From: Sinotaia quadrata
Lineage: Eukaryota > Mollusca > Gastropoda > Architaenioglossa > Viviparidae
NCBI GenBank assembly: GCA_028829895.1
Contig: CM054182.1
Span: 14,156,001-14,220,000 of the forward strand
Reading direction: 5' to 3'
Length of the DNA: 64,000 bases
Shown piece after piece: positions 1 to 10,082 of this stretch. The notes under the pieces were generated by a model, which was not told where the DNA came from, did no database searches, and saw only the letters and a program-made list of their open reading frames with translations. Position numbers and translations under genes: made by a program. Each line of letters begins with the position of its first letter. Positions within the stretch are counted from its first letter, which is position 1.

Positions 1-385
1 AGGTATTGCATTCTCCACTGTGCTGTAAACAGTATATTCATTGCTAATGTATACTTTCTAGTAGAAAGCAACATAATTATTTCTAACATTTCCTGACTTT
101 TTCTAAGAATTTTTTTTTAATTTTTTTTTTCAGAAACCGAATCATTGCGTCTTTACAAAATACTTTAATACATATATAGCTGTGAGTATTTGAGAGATAT
201 ATTTTTTCTATATATAGAATTCTATGGAAGCCATTCTTTCGCTGTGTGTGCACAAACCCTAGGTTTGCAATACAGTTTGCGCATGCGCACTTTAAACCTG
301 TCCGACTTTCGTAATTGGTTGTTAAGCATTTTAATTTTTGTATAGAACAGAGTATAATAGAAAAATTAAAGCTACGTAACAATTA
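1..385. other. Non-repetitive flank, AT-rich
   Basis: No gene or repeat unit is visible. A pyrimidine run ending in TTTTTTTTTTTTTCAG near 119-133 resembles a 3' splice site, but no supported exon follows. An open frame on the minus strand of about 99 codons has no recognisable domain and is probably chance. Confidence 0.5.
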
Positions 386-998
386 GGCTGAACGGTAAAA
401 CACACTATACAACAGTGACGTATTCTGAACGGGTAAAACACTAAACACTGTACAACAGTAACAGCTAGGCTGAATGGTAAAACACTAAACACTGTACAAC
501 AGTAACAGCTAGGCTGAGTGGTAAAACACTAAACACTGTACAACAGTAACAACTAGGTTGAATGGTAAAACACTAAACACTGTACAAAAGTAACAGCTAG
601 GTTGAATGGTAAAACACTAAACACTGTACAACAGTAACAGCTAGGTTGAATGGTAAAACACTAAACACTGTACAACAGTAACAGCTAAGCTGAATGGTAA
701 AACATGAAACTACTGTACAACAGTAACAGCTAGGCTGAATGGGTAAAACACTAAACACTATCAGTGTACAACAGTAACAGTTAGGCTGAATGGTAAAACA
801 CGAAATTACTGTACAACAATAGCAGCTAGGCTGAATGGGTAAAACACTAAACACTATCAGTGTACAACAGTAACAGTTAGGCTGAATGGTAAAACACTGT
901 ACAACAATAGCAGCTAGGCTGAATGGGTAAAACACTAAACACTCTCAGTGTACAACAGTAACAGAAGGCTGAATGAGCAAAACATTAAAAACTGTTAC
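386..998. repeat. Minisatellite, 44-bp unit, ~14 copies
   Basis: The unit carries GGCTGAATGGTAAAACACTA then ACTGTACAACAGTAACAGCT. In the left part the period is 44 bp. From about 700 onward two unit types alternate, one containing ACTATCAGTGTAC after GGGTAAAACAC and one with ACGAAATTACTGTAC, giving a dimer of about 95 bp. The minus-strand frame of about 112 codons across it is a repeat artefact. Confidence 0.93.
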
Positions 999-1187
999 TA
1001 AATAGTGCGGGGTTTATCTATAACCCTGTTAGAGCATGAATTATGAAAACTACTGGTTTAGATATTTAATATTAATACTACTAATATCTCCATGGCCTAA
1101 ACTACACTTCCAATCACTAGTATTAATACACGTTGCAATAAATTTACAGGATAATTTTACAATTTCAGATAGTGATTCGCAACCAAG

Positions 1188-1560
1188 TTAACATTGCCTC
1201 TGGAACTGACGTATATTATCTCTGCCTCTTAAGTAATTAATGTTGCCTCTGGGATTGACGTATATTATCTCTGCCTCTTAAGTAATTAATGTTGCCTCTG
1301 GGATTGACGTATATTATTTCTGCCTCTTAAGTAATTAATGTTGCCTCTGGGATTGACGTATATTATTTCTGCCTCTTAAGTAATTAATATTGCCTCTGGG
1401 ATTGACGTATATCTGCCTCTTAAGTAATCAATGTTGCCTCTGGGATTGACGTATATTATTTCTGCCTCTTAAGTAATTAATATTGCCTCTGGGATTGACG
1501 TATATTATTTCTGCCTCTTAATTAATTAATGTTGCTTCTACGATTGGTATACTTTATCTC
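1188..1560. repeat. Minisatellite, 49-50-bp unit, ~8 copies
   Basis: Units read TTGCCTCTGGGATTGACGTA, then TATTATTTCTGCCTCTTAAG, then TAATTAATG. One copy near 1400 has lost TATTAT-type bases. The first copy (GGAACTGACG) and the last are diverged, so the edges are older than the centre. Each unit contains a TTGACGTA half-CRE-like word. Confidence 0.93.
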
Positions 1561-1649
1561 TGTGTCTCTTAACTAATTAAATCTCATTCATGCAATTTGC
1601 AGCTTGCCTCCCCGCACCTCCAGCCTATTATTGGCATCCAAAGAATTAA

Positions 1650-1703
1650 TTAAGAAATGGAGAAAAGTAATAAATTAAGAAATGGAGAAAAGTAATAATT
1701 TAA
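1650..1703. repeat. Short direct repeat, two copies of ~25 bp
   Basis: AATTAAGAAATGGAGAAAAG occurs twice in tandem, each time followed by TAATAA. It lies in otherwise unique AT-rich DNA. Confidence 0.8.
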
Positions 1704-2655
1704 TAAATGATAAACAATAATATCTGCAAATTACATCAAATTAAGAAAGTAAAACATTTGCTAAAATTTCCATACTCTGGTCCTTCCTGTAATCCTTTAT
1801 CATACAATTGCTGTCAGAAGATAGTCTATTCATTCTTGAATGCCAGAAAGCTTTAACAGAACTCTATAAATCTAAAACTATCCCTGCACTCCCACAAGAT
1901 CCATCCATTGCTTCTAGATCAGCTATTCTCCTGTAGTTCTGTGAGAGGTTGTTTGGGATTCTCTATGAGATTGTGGTTGAAAAAGGTAAACAATGTTTAA
2001 ATAATGTTTTAAATAATGTTTATGCAGGCTCCCCGAGAGATGAAAATTATTTCAAGGGTCACTCCAGGAAGAAAAGATTAGCCTGCTGTGGCCTGCACTT
2101 GCTCATTGGAATTGTGTGAAATTATATAGGCTATGTTGGTTCTAGGGCACTGAGGTAAGCAACAGTAAAAGTCTGATCAAAATCAGTCCATTAGTTTTTA
2201 GTTAACTCTGGTCAAACACACAGACATACTGTTACATAATGATATTACGTAGCCGTACTTTTACCTTATGCTAAAAATAGTCAACATCTAAACCCTATCT
2301 CTAGGACAGTCGACCTTTACTCCTGGGCTAGAGGGTGGTCTAATCAGTATTCTAATTATTTCAAATGACCATTCAGCACATTGATTGACTGCATAAAATG
2401 AATGTGTAGTTCAAACCACTACTGACCAGCAGACCATCACGATCCACCACAGGGGCAACCTATGTTGGTTCTCACGGCATAAAATAGTATGAATAACTGC
2501 ATATGAGCTATTAGCATTAATTGGCAGTAACTGATGCAGAAGGAACCCAACTGCTGTTTACTAAACTATTGAAGGTTGTTGGTTTTGCTATTATGTCTAA
2601 ATATTAATGCTTAATATTTCACATTAATCCCTATATTTTCTTATTCTCTGTGCAT
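1704..2655. other. Mostly unique DNA around an RTE/SINE-like tail
   Basis: No exon is supported. The phrase CTATGTTGGTTCT occurs just upstream of the retrotransposon-like tail (about 2130) and TATGTTGGTTCT recurs near 2460. Short local direct repeats (AATAATGTTT) lie near 1995-2025. Confidence 0.4.
2161..2235 (+). mobile_element. Possible 3' tail of RTE-type LINE or derived SINE
   Basis: The order GATCAAAATCAGTCC, then ATTAGTTTTTAGTTA, then CAAACACACAGACATACT resembles the 3' ends of many invertebrate RTE-clade LINEs and their SINEs, which end in a GGTCCAGTAGTTTTTGAGTTA-like block followed by ACACACAGACAT repeats. That resemblance comes from general knowledge of the class, not an alignment. 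No reverse-transcriptase frame is present upstream, so this would be a truncated relic. Confidence 0.4.
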
Positions 2656-2659
2656 TCCG

Positions 2660-2848
2660 CAAAATACATTTGATTGTATGATACTCTGTGTACAAGAGTG
2701 TTCTGTGTAAGACATTTGATTGTACGATACTCTGTGTACAAGAGTGTTCTGTGTAAGACATTTGATTGTACGATACTCTGTGTACAAGAGTGTTATGTGT
2801 AAGACATTTGATTGTACGATACTCTGTGTACAAAAGTGTTGTCATGGA
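2660..2848. repeat. Minisatellite, 46-bp unit, 4 copies
   Basis: Units carry ACATTTGATTGTACGATACT then CTGTGTACAAGAGTGTTCTG and TGTAAG. The outer copies differ (GTATGATACT on the left, AAAAGTGTTG on the right). The minus-strand frame across it is a repeat by-product. Confidence 0.92.
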
Positions 2849-3060
2849 ACGCATAATGGACAAATCCTTAAATCTTTTATCCTTCACCCTGGATAAGCAC
2901 TGAGCCACAAAGGCAGCGCCAGGGCAGAGTGGACCACAGGCCAGAAACCACAGACTGATGGACAATGTGTGTCACCTGCTATACACACCCACTAGGACCC
3001 TAGATGACGATGTCAGGCACCATACTGAGATAAGTGGGCTATACAATCAACAACTTCAGG

Positions 3061-3156
3061 ATATATAGCTTCAATAGCTACAGCAGCACTCATATATAGC
3101 TTCAATAGCTACAGCAGCACTCATATATAGCTTCAATAGCTACAACAGCGCTCATA
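3061..3156. repeat. Minisatellite, 31-bp unit, 3 copies
   Basis: ATATATAGCTTCAATAGCTA followed by CAGCAGCACTC repeats at 3061, 3092 and 3123. The last copy has CAACAGCGCTC. Confidence 0.92.
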
Positions 3157-3269
3157 GTTTCATAGGCTTCAGAGCACAATAACTCTTACCAAAGACTCAT
3201 CATTATAGTCGTGATTATGAACACTACGTACTCTAAATATCCATCATACTATCTATGCTATATGTTACC

Positions 3270-3500
3270 ACTAGTACTATTTTTATTTCACTATTAAAAT
3301 ATACATTTTATTGTTGATATTTAGATCATTGGCGTGGTTTACTTACATAATTATATGTTGTAGTCTGTCACCATTACCTGGCTGTACGTAGGGGAGGGGG
3401 GCTCGGAGCTTAATATTGTCTATCATTCTTCGGTTCTATCTTCCTTCTTTCCAACACGTGTGACCAGCCAGATGTATTTTGGGGTTAGCCTAACGTTATC
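3270..3500 (+). repeat. Diverged dispersed repeat, copy 1
   Basis: Shares an ordered series of short blocks with 8,870-9,115 in the same orientation: TTTATTGTTGATATTTAG, TATATGTTGTAGTCTGT, ATTACCTGGCTGTA, then TTCCTTCTTTCCAACACG and a following GTG-CCA block. The common order and spacing over about 220 bp suggest an old dispersed element, although identity is low and no element class is recognisable. Confidence 0.45.
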
Positions 3501-3685
3501 GGAAGCCGAGGGACTTGGAGAATGAACATCTTGCCTATCCCCCAACAAAACGTAACACAGACGGACAAATCAGAGTTAAGAATTTTATTATATGTATAGA
3601 TTTAACTGTTTGTACATAAACATTTGTGGATCATCACCCATTTCACTGAACCTAAAGACATATTAATAAATTTTTATACATGGTA

Positions 3686-3749
3686 AATCACATTTTAAAA
3701 ATGTCAGCTTCATTCTAAATCACATTTTTAAAATGTCAGCTTCATTCTC
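3686..3749. repeat. Direct repeat, two 32-bp copies
   Basis: AAATCACATTTTAAAAATGT followed by CAGCTTCATTCT appears twice head to tail with one indel in the A/T run. Confidence 0.85.
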
Positions 3750-5096
3750 ACATATAACCGAACTACTGCACATAACATAAATACTTTAAGTAACGATACT
3801 AATTATTGACGGAATGCATTGTTATGAACTATAATTTGATTGGCGTTACTAGCAGTAATAGTGAAGAAACCAACTGCCTGCTGTCATCTGCTGATTTTAG
3901 GCGCCATATTTTACAAAGCATTCCTATGTACTGTACTGACAATTCATGAACCTGAGAGTTATCTCCCTGTAGGCGAAATAAGACAGTCTTCTTCTTTATA
4001 TGGCATTTGCGAATGAATTATTATGCCCCAGATATATAATTCTGAAAGTTATCCTGTTTTCAGAAGCTAGTTAGCTTTATTTGAGTTAACCTGTGCATGG
4101 GAGTTATTATTTCTGTACATAAGTCAACTTGTTTTGGAGGGGTTACTTTTAGTTGCCCTGCTCATACGGGTTAAACTGTAAATTAGTTCCCCGCACGTGA
4201 GAAGTGACATGTACCAAGTGACCTAGGCACAGAATGGAACTGTCAGTGGTGTTGGATCTGTTTCCTCTCAAACATGCTGTGGAAAGTGCGCTAGACGGCA
4301 AGTATGCTGATGTATACAACCCATCACCCGACACGCGCCACGCACAAAAGCCGAATAAATAGCGTTCTTGAGTTCTATCCTTCTGTTCAATTTTGTGAGT
4401 TTCGTAGCTACAACTTTTTTGTATCCCCTTCCTCCCGCTTACCTTACTGCTTTCAGTTTGTTTCTTCTTCAACTCTTTCTCCCTCTCTCTCATGGAGTTT
4501 CCACTCAGCTCTCAAGCTGCTTACAATTTTTTCCCCCCACGATTTCTTTACCATCTCTTTCATCCTTTGCACACCTTCCCAGTTCCTTCTCCTTTCCCCC
4601 ATCTCCCCCACTAATGACAGGGTGTGCTTAGAGGGCACCAAACATTAGCAAGGGAGACAAATGGGAGGTGAAACGTTTCGTCTTGCGTTTCACGAAAGAT
4701 TGCTTTAAGCCCGAGCTTTGATTGATATCAGGAACAGTAACTCATCGCCAAGTGATTTGGAGTTGTCAGCACATACCTCTTGTCTGTCAACGGGACTGAG
4801 TCTCTGTGCAGAAAAAAGCGTGTGAGTTGGTGCAAGCGGCTGGTGAGGTTAAGACATCCGTTATGTTTTCCTGCAGTTTACTGGTACTGGCGGCGATGCC
4901 GGGGCTCTGACACAACCAGTCCTGTGCGGGAGTGAATTGGGATAGAGGGAACTACAGGTGCACACTGACAGCTCACGTGGTTATTGCGTTCAGTTCACGC
5001 GCGATAGTGGTCACGTGGGTTTATTAAATTTAGTTGCACATTGCGTAGCTCCTTTAGACTGAGTAATTCACTCTTACAATGCATTGAACATAGTCA
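3750..5096. other. Non-repetitive island with CpG, no gene identified
   Basis: Holds a pyrimidine-rich stretch (about 4,380-4,620) and a CpG-containing part (4,800-5,040) with several CACGTG-like E-boxes, for example TCACGTGG near 4,975 and TCACGTGGG near 5,012. Open frames of about 110 codons on both strands at 4,149-4,648 overlap each other and the pyrimidine tract, and have no domain. The character is that of a regulatory or intronic region, which is inference. Confidence 0.4.
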
Positions 5097-5106
5097 ATGA
5101 CGTCAT
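5097..5106. promoter_or_regulatory. Perfect CRE palindrome ATGACGTCAT
   Basis: An exact 10-bp palindrome containing the full TGACGTCA site recognised by CREB/ATF bZIP proteins. It lies immediately before the 56/60-bp minisatellite. Binding is inferred from the motif only. Confidence 0.4.
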
Positions 5107-5124
5107 ATGATTCTCCCGAGCGTC

Positions 5125-5545
5125 TCTTTGTGAAGAACTGTCTAACCATTAGTTAATGAACAAAGCCCTTAACAGTCCTTTCTTTGTGAAGAACTGTCTA
5201 ACTAACCATTAGTTAATGAACAAAGCCCTTAACAGTCCTTTCTTTGTAAAGAACTGTCTAACCATTAGTTAATGAACAAAGCCCTTAACAGTCCTTTCTT
5301 TGTAAAGAACTGTCTAACTAACCATTAGTTAATGAACAAAGCCCTTAGCAGTCCTTTCTTTGTGAAGAACTGTCTAACCATTAGTTAATGAACAAAGCCC
5401 TTAGCAGTCCTTTCTTTGTGAAGAACTGTCTAACCATTAGTTAATGAACAAAGCCCTTAACAGTCCTTTCTTTGTGAAGAACTGTCTAACTAACCATTAG
5501 TTAATGAACAAAGCCCTTAACAGTCCTTTCTATGCGAAGCACTCA
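5125..5545. repeat. Minisatellite, 56/60-bp unit, ~7.5 copies
   Basis: Unit: CTTTGTGAAGAACTGTCTAA, CCATTAGTTAATGAACAAAG, CCCTTAACAGTCCTTT. A TAAC duplication (CTAACTAACC) makes some units 60 bp. Long units sit second, fourth and seventh, so short and long alternate in the left half. GTGAAG/GTAAAG and AACAG/AGCAG also vary. Confidence 0.94.
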
Positions 5546-5780
5546 GCATTCTCGGTAAGGACATTAAGGCACTAACTGTTCATTCATATATCAGGGTCCA
5601 AACCCTTTTTGATGTGAAACAGGATAAATCGTAACCGCTTTCTTGTTCAAGGTTTACGGTATAGTGCTTAGACCCTGGGACGAAACATTAGAATTGGCGG
5701 CCACGTGTTTATTAGCCTGATTACAATAAAGATGAATTAGCACATAAAAACTGGATAAAGAATACTTTATGGAAGGATCG

Positions 5781-5783
<3 letters not shown>
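5546..5783. other. Unique DNA, nothing recognised
   Basis: AT-rich spacer between the minisatellite and the CT tract. No exon or motif is supported. Confidence 0.5.

Positions 5784-5858
<75 letters not shown>
5784..5858. repeat. (CT)n microsatellite, ~37 repeats
   Basis: Uninterrupted CT dinucleotides for about 75 bp. The Leu-Ser or Arg-Glu runs of the overlapping frames come from this tract. Such a homopurine/homopyrimidine stretch could form triplex DNA. Confidence 0.98.
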
Positions 5859-5862
<4 letters not shown>

Positions 5863-6299
5863 TAGCCGTTACGCATCTAGAAAATCTAACAGACTCATAC
5901 ACATTTTTAACCTTTCAGAAAAGGATTTTAACGCGCCCTCCTGCAACACCAATAAAAGTTGGAAGCATAAATGAACCTATATCAAATAAACAAAATATAC
6001 ACCTGTCAGTGTATAACTTCATTTTTGTGGATGTGAGTTGTTTTTTTTTTTACATCTGAATGAGTCATGGAGGATTCCAATGTAATGGCATCCTGATGAG
6101 TGTAAATTACTTTTGAAATCTATGGAGTTATGACTAATCGTACGATCCACTAGTTAGTATAAACCCAAAGCAGGACTGATAAAGTTACTAACCAATGGAA
6201 GCGCCCCCTACACTCCATCCATCTAAAGTTACTAATAAAGTTCCTGTCGCAGAAGCGAGCACCGAACATTAACGCCCTCGAGTTTTATATGAAATCTTG
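5859..6299. other. Unique AT-rich DNA
   Basis: Contains AAAGTTACTAA three times (about 6,182, 6,225 and a variant nearby) and a CCCCCTACACTCCATCC block. No gene is visible. Confidence 0.4.
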
Positions 6300-7035
6300 T
6301 CATGATGTGGAATTCACTGTTAGGTAACTCTCGTATTTCTATGATGTTCTTGTCACGCTCTGCATTCAGTGTTAGGTAACCCTCGTATTTCTATAAAGTT
6401 CTTATCACACTCTGCATTCAGTGTTAGGTAACCATCATGCTTTCTATGAAGTTCTTGTCACGCTCTGCATTCAGCGTTAGGTAACCATCATGCTTTCTAC
6501 GAAGTTCTTGTCACGCTCTGCATTCAGCGTTAGGTAACCATCATGCTTTCTATGAAGTTCTTGTCACGCTCTGCATTCAGCGTTAGGTAACCATCATGCT
6601 TTCTATGAAGTTCTTGTCACGCTCTGCATTCAGCGTTAGGTAACCATCATGCTTTCTATGAAGTTCTTGTCACGCTCTGCATTCAGCGTTAGGTAACCAT
6701 CATGCTTTCTATGAAGTTCTTGTCACGCTCTGCATTCAGCGTTAGGTAACCATCATGCTTTCTATGAAGTTCTTGTCACGCTCTGCATTCAGCGTTAGGT
6801 AACCATCATGCTTTCTATGGAGTTCTTGTCACGCTCTGCATTCAGCGTTAGGTAACCATCATGCTTTCTATGAAGTTCTTGTCACGCTCTGCATTCGGTG
6901 TTAGGAAACCCTCGTGTTTCTGATGTTTGTTTGAGATCTGCATTCAGTGCCAAGTAAACATGGTGCTTCTGGTGTCTTTTTGATATCCGCATTCATCACT
7001 AGGTAACCCTGGTGCTTGTGATCTGCATTCAGTGC
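6300..7035. repeat. Minisatellite, 53-bp unit, ~13 copies
   Basis: Unit: GTTCTTGTCACGCTCTGCAT, TCAGCGTTAGGTAACCATCA, TGCTTTCTATGAA. Copies between about 6,425 and 6,890 are nearly identical. Those at the left (CCTCGTATTTCTATAA) and right (CCCTCGTGTTTCTGATG, then GATCTGCATTCAGTGC) are progressively shorter and more divergent, a clear core-and-decayed-edge layout. Confidence 0.95.
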
Positions 7036-7163
7036 TTTGAATGATGTGAACTAGTAACATTTTAGTTACTTTCGAGTCACGTATTCATTTGCTTTTTACT
7101 GTGCAAAAGTATTAAGTTAGAAAGTTTAGTAGCAGATCCCTCCCTCCTATATCCATCCACATT

Positions 7164-7164
7164 C

Positions 7165-7197
<33 letters not shown>

Positions 7198-7261
7198 GTG
7201 CTGAATAATTACAAAGCGTTTTCTTGGTTTAGTAGAAGATCCATCCATCCACCCTCCCTGC

Positions 7262-7293
<32 letters not shown>
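7164..7293. repeat. Compound microsatellites: (AT)n(TG)n and (ATCT)n
   Basis: An AT run passes into (TG)n at about 7,164-7,197. A separate (ATCT)n of about eight repeats lies at 7,261-7,293. The frame running through both is not a gene. Confidence 0.95.
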
Positions 7294-7507
7294 GAGATAA
7301 ATTGTAGATTAAAAGATTATAAAGCTCTTATTATTAGCAGAACTGGTGATGGTCGAACCCATGCAAATAGTTTATGAAGCTTTGATAATATACACTATGA
7401 TTTTGGAAAAAAAAAAAAATTTATACCATGAATATTGAAAGATGATATTTAAAGCTTACAATATTTTTTAAGTTGTCAGGTCAGACGCGAACAGCTAAGT
7501 GTAGTCA

Positions 7508-7618
7508 GGGCCAGACTAGTGTCTATGAATATTGGGCCAGACCAATTTCTATGAACTATACTGGGCCAAACCAGTGCCTATGAACTATATTGGGCCAGGC
7601 CAGTATCTATGAATGATT
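7508..7618. repeat. Minisatellite, 26-29-bp unit, 4 copies
   Basis: GGGCCAGACCAGTGTCTATG followed by AACTATATT repeats at 7,508, 7,534, 7,563 and 7,592. The first copy is three bases shorter. Confidence 0.85.
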
Positions 7619-8403
7619 TTAATACTTTAGTTAACATTTTTTTCTCGCGATGATATATTACAAACTCGTATTTTTGTTTTTTTTAACGAAATGTTCAATT
7701 TTATGCTTCCTAATATTTGAACGTTATTATGTACAAACTCTCCAACTGCTGACACTTTTGTTTTGTTTTGAAGTCGTGTGTTTATATCTATTCACTGAGA
7801 TATCTTGTATCCTTCGTTAGAGAAGAAAAAGAAAATTATTTCGTATTATATGAAGAAGAAGAAGAGAAAAAATACAGTTTGACAACAATTTCTTATTAAT
7901 CTCTAGCAGAAACGCCCAACCAACCATTTCCTCTGTTTCCCATGTTGCTGACCTAAATTGTCCGTCCCTCTAGCTGTGTGGTATCTTATCTTAGCTGTGT
8001 GGTATATTTTCTTTGACGTGTGGTTGCCACATAATGGCAAGTCGCCGCACTTCTATCATACATAAAATAAAATAAAAACTTAAACCCTCTCTGTATAATG
8101 ACTGATAACCGCTACACGTTTTTTCGTGGGTATTTTTGTTGTTGTTGTTGTTATTGAGTGAGGCTATAAATAGCTCTTCTATCCATGCAACTGACCGTTC
8201 TGAACATTGCTTAGCCGTTTGTGTTGAATGCTTAATTACGCAGCCTTAAAACCCCCGGACCAGTGTTACTTGATCGTAGATGCCAAACGTGTAGCACACT
8301 CCCGGCTCTCCCGATAGCTCACGTGTACATGTGTGTACGATGATGATCTGCTCGAAATGGAGTTGTGTGGTTTTGCACTTAACATTGTATATCACGTCTT
8401 ACG
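7619..8403. other. Non-repetitive island, possible regulatory DNA
   Basis: Unique sequence with a (GTT)n tract near 8,137-8,152, a CTATAAATAG box at 8,164 and two AGCTGTGTGGTAT words (about 7,970 and 7,992). No frame with coding character is seen. Confidence 0.4.
8164..8173. promoter_or_regulatory. CTATAAATAG: MEF2-type or TATA-type box
   Basis: Exactly matches the MADS-box MEF2 consensus (C/T)TA(A/T)4TA(G/A) and also a TATA box. No gene start is identified downstream, so it is only a sequence match. Confidence 0.25.
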
Positions 8404-8535
8404 TTCTTTAGCGTATAATCCAAATTCCTTTATCGCCTATGTATTCTTTAGCGTATAATCCAAATTCCTTTATCGCCTATGTATTCTTTAGCGTAGGGCC
8501 TATAATCCAAATTCCTTTATCGCCTATGTATTCCT
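8401..8535. repeat. Minisatellite, 40-bp unit, 3 copies
   Basis: TTCTTTAGCGTATAATCCAA, ATTCCTTTATCGCCTATGTA repeats at 8,404, 8,444 and 8,484. The third copy carries an internal GGGCCT insertion. Confidence 0.92.
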
Positions 8536-8869
8536 TTAATTAACCTTGCAGCTTCGAACTTCCTTTGCTTGCCCCTACAGAACAGTACCTTATCTTACTT
8601 TTTGGATTTGAACCTGGCGTAGAGGCAACGAAGGTGACACCGCGTCTTGATCAGACCCACGGTCCAGGGGCAGACATGGTTCTACAAGACTGCACATCTG
8701 TTATTTGTTCTCATGAATACTGGACAGAATGAGCCGGGCGTGGCCCGTAGTTAAGTTGCCGATGCAGCCAACAGCTTCAATTTCTTATCGTCTTTTATCG
8801 AACGATAGTTTTGATGATATCGAACTTTAATTAGTCTTAATGTCCCTCCCTACCTGTTACTTTTAGTTA
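8536..8869. other. Unique island, CpG-containing
   Basis: Includes a minus-strand GGTTCAAATCC at about 8,604-8,615 that matches a polymerase III B box, but flanking bases do not form a T stem. It also includes TTATCG/CGATAG clusters (8,786-8,823). No gene is recognised. Confidence 0.35.
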
Positions 8870-9115
8870 ATATTGTAATCGACAGTTCATTTCCATTTAT
8901 TTCTTAAATGCATTTATTGTGATATTTAGGTCACATGTTGGTATATCTTCGTTTCTTCCATGTTATATGTTAGTCTGTTAATTAGATAACATTGCTGTAA
9001 GGTATCAGAGAACTCTGAATGTTATTCTGGCTGTCATGTTTCTATTCTGTACCGACTTTCCTTCTATCCAGCACGGGTGCCACCAAGAAGGTATGTTTTG
9101 AAGATTAGCAAATGA
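8870..9115 (+). repeat. Diverged dispersed repeat, copy 2
   Basis: Partner of 3,270-3,500. Blocks in the same order: TTTATTGTGATATTTAGG, TATATGTTAGTCTGT, ACATTGCTGTAA, then TTTCCTTCTATCCAGCACGG followed by GTGCCACC. See copy 1 for the limits of the comparison. Confidence 0.45.
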
Positions 9116-9226
9116 TTTTGGGAAGGACGTATAGATGTTTAATGTAGCATAGCTAAAATATATTTGAGGACGTATAGATGTTTGTAATGTAGTAGAGTAA
9201 TAATGGTTTTTTCCAGAACGTAGAGT

Positions 9227-9420
9227 GAGAGGGAAGGAGAGAGAGGGGAGGGAGAGAGAAAGAGAGAGAGAGAGGGGGAGATGGAGAGAAAAGAGAGAAT
9301 GACAGGCAACAGGACATAGAGAAAGTGAGTGAGAGAAAGAGACAGATGGATGTAGAGAAAGAGAGTGAGAGAAGGACAACATGTTGACGTAGAGAAAGAG
9401 AGTGAGAGAAGGACAACATG
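9227..9420. repeat. GA-rich low-complexity tract
   Basis: Interrupted (GA)n with GGAGAGAGAG variants, ending in two copies of a ~37-bp unit containing GTAGAGAAAGAGAGTGAGAG and GGACAACATG. The minus-strand frame of 152 codons across it is rich in Leu, Ser and Phe and is not a gene. Confidence 0.9.
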
Positions 9421-9553
9421 GCGGCTGAAATAATCCCAAAGTCATAGACTCAAGCTTGGTCACTTAGACTTTTGTCCGTCGCCTTTACTTACTGTTTACC
9501 TACTGACTACTGGACTTACTACCATGAGTGTCATCTGTACGAGCAGGATAACG

Positions 9554-9710
9554 AATGAGCGTCAGCACTACGAGCCATGTGAGTACAACGAGTTGTGTTG
9601 AGAATGAGCGTCAGCACTACGAGCCATGTGAGTACAACGAGTTGTGTTGAGAATGAGCGTCAGCACTACGAGCCATGTGAGTACAACGAGTTGTGTTGAG
9701 AATGAGCGCT
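9554..9710. repeat. Minisatellite, 49-bp unit, 3.2 copies
   Basis: AATGAGCGTCAGCACTACGA, GCCATGTGAGTACAACGAGT, TGTGTTGAG starts at 9,554, 9,603, 9,652 and 9,701. Copies are essentially identical. Confidence 0.95.
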
Positions 9711-9769
9711 AACAAACAACAGTAGTGGTAAATACACTGCGCGAGTGCGACAGAACTAGAGTGAAGTAG

Positions 9770-10082
9770 ATAAAACTACTTTCTGTCTACTGTTGAAAGA
9801 AAAATAGTGGGAGGGTGGGAGGGAGAGGCTGACATTATAAAAGAAGACTTTCTGGCAACTGTTGAGAGAGAGGGAAAGAGAGAGAAAGAGAGGAAGAGAG
9901 TGGGTGACTCAATGTCTAACATAAAAGAAGACTTTCTAGCTACTGTTGAAGTGTGCTGCCATTTGTCTGGAACTAAACACTCCGGCAGAAGGCGAGATTA
10001 ATTGGTTGGTGGCAGGGCGTTGACAGAGAGGGGTATGGGGCCTAGGGCGATGACAGAGAGGGGTTTGATGGCCAAGGGCGCT
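9770..10082. repeat. Degenerate short tandem duplications
   Basis: ATAAAAGAAGACTTTCTGGC and a variant with TCTAGC recur 83 bp apart (about 9,836 and 9,921), separated by a GA-rich stretch. A second family, GGGCGATGACAGAGAGGGGT, occurs two or three times at 10,015-10,080. Confidence 0.7.

Noticed and set aside
119..133. Polypyrimidine tract plus CAG as a splice acceptor
   Set aside because: A homopolymer-rich T run is common in AT-rich DNA, and no open exon follows.
4863..4910. 15-codon frame MFSCSLLVLAAMPGL resembling a signal peptide
   Set aside because: It ends in a stop after 15 codons with no donor site. Too short to support.
8604..8615. Minus-strand GGTTCAAATCC as a tRNA T arm
   Set aside because: Flanking bases do not pair into a five-base T stem, and no anticodon arm or acceptor stem can be drawn.
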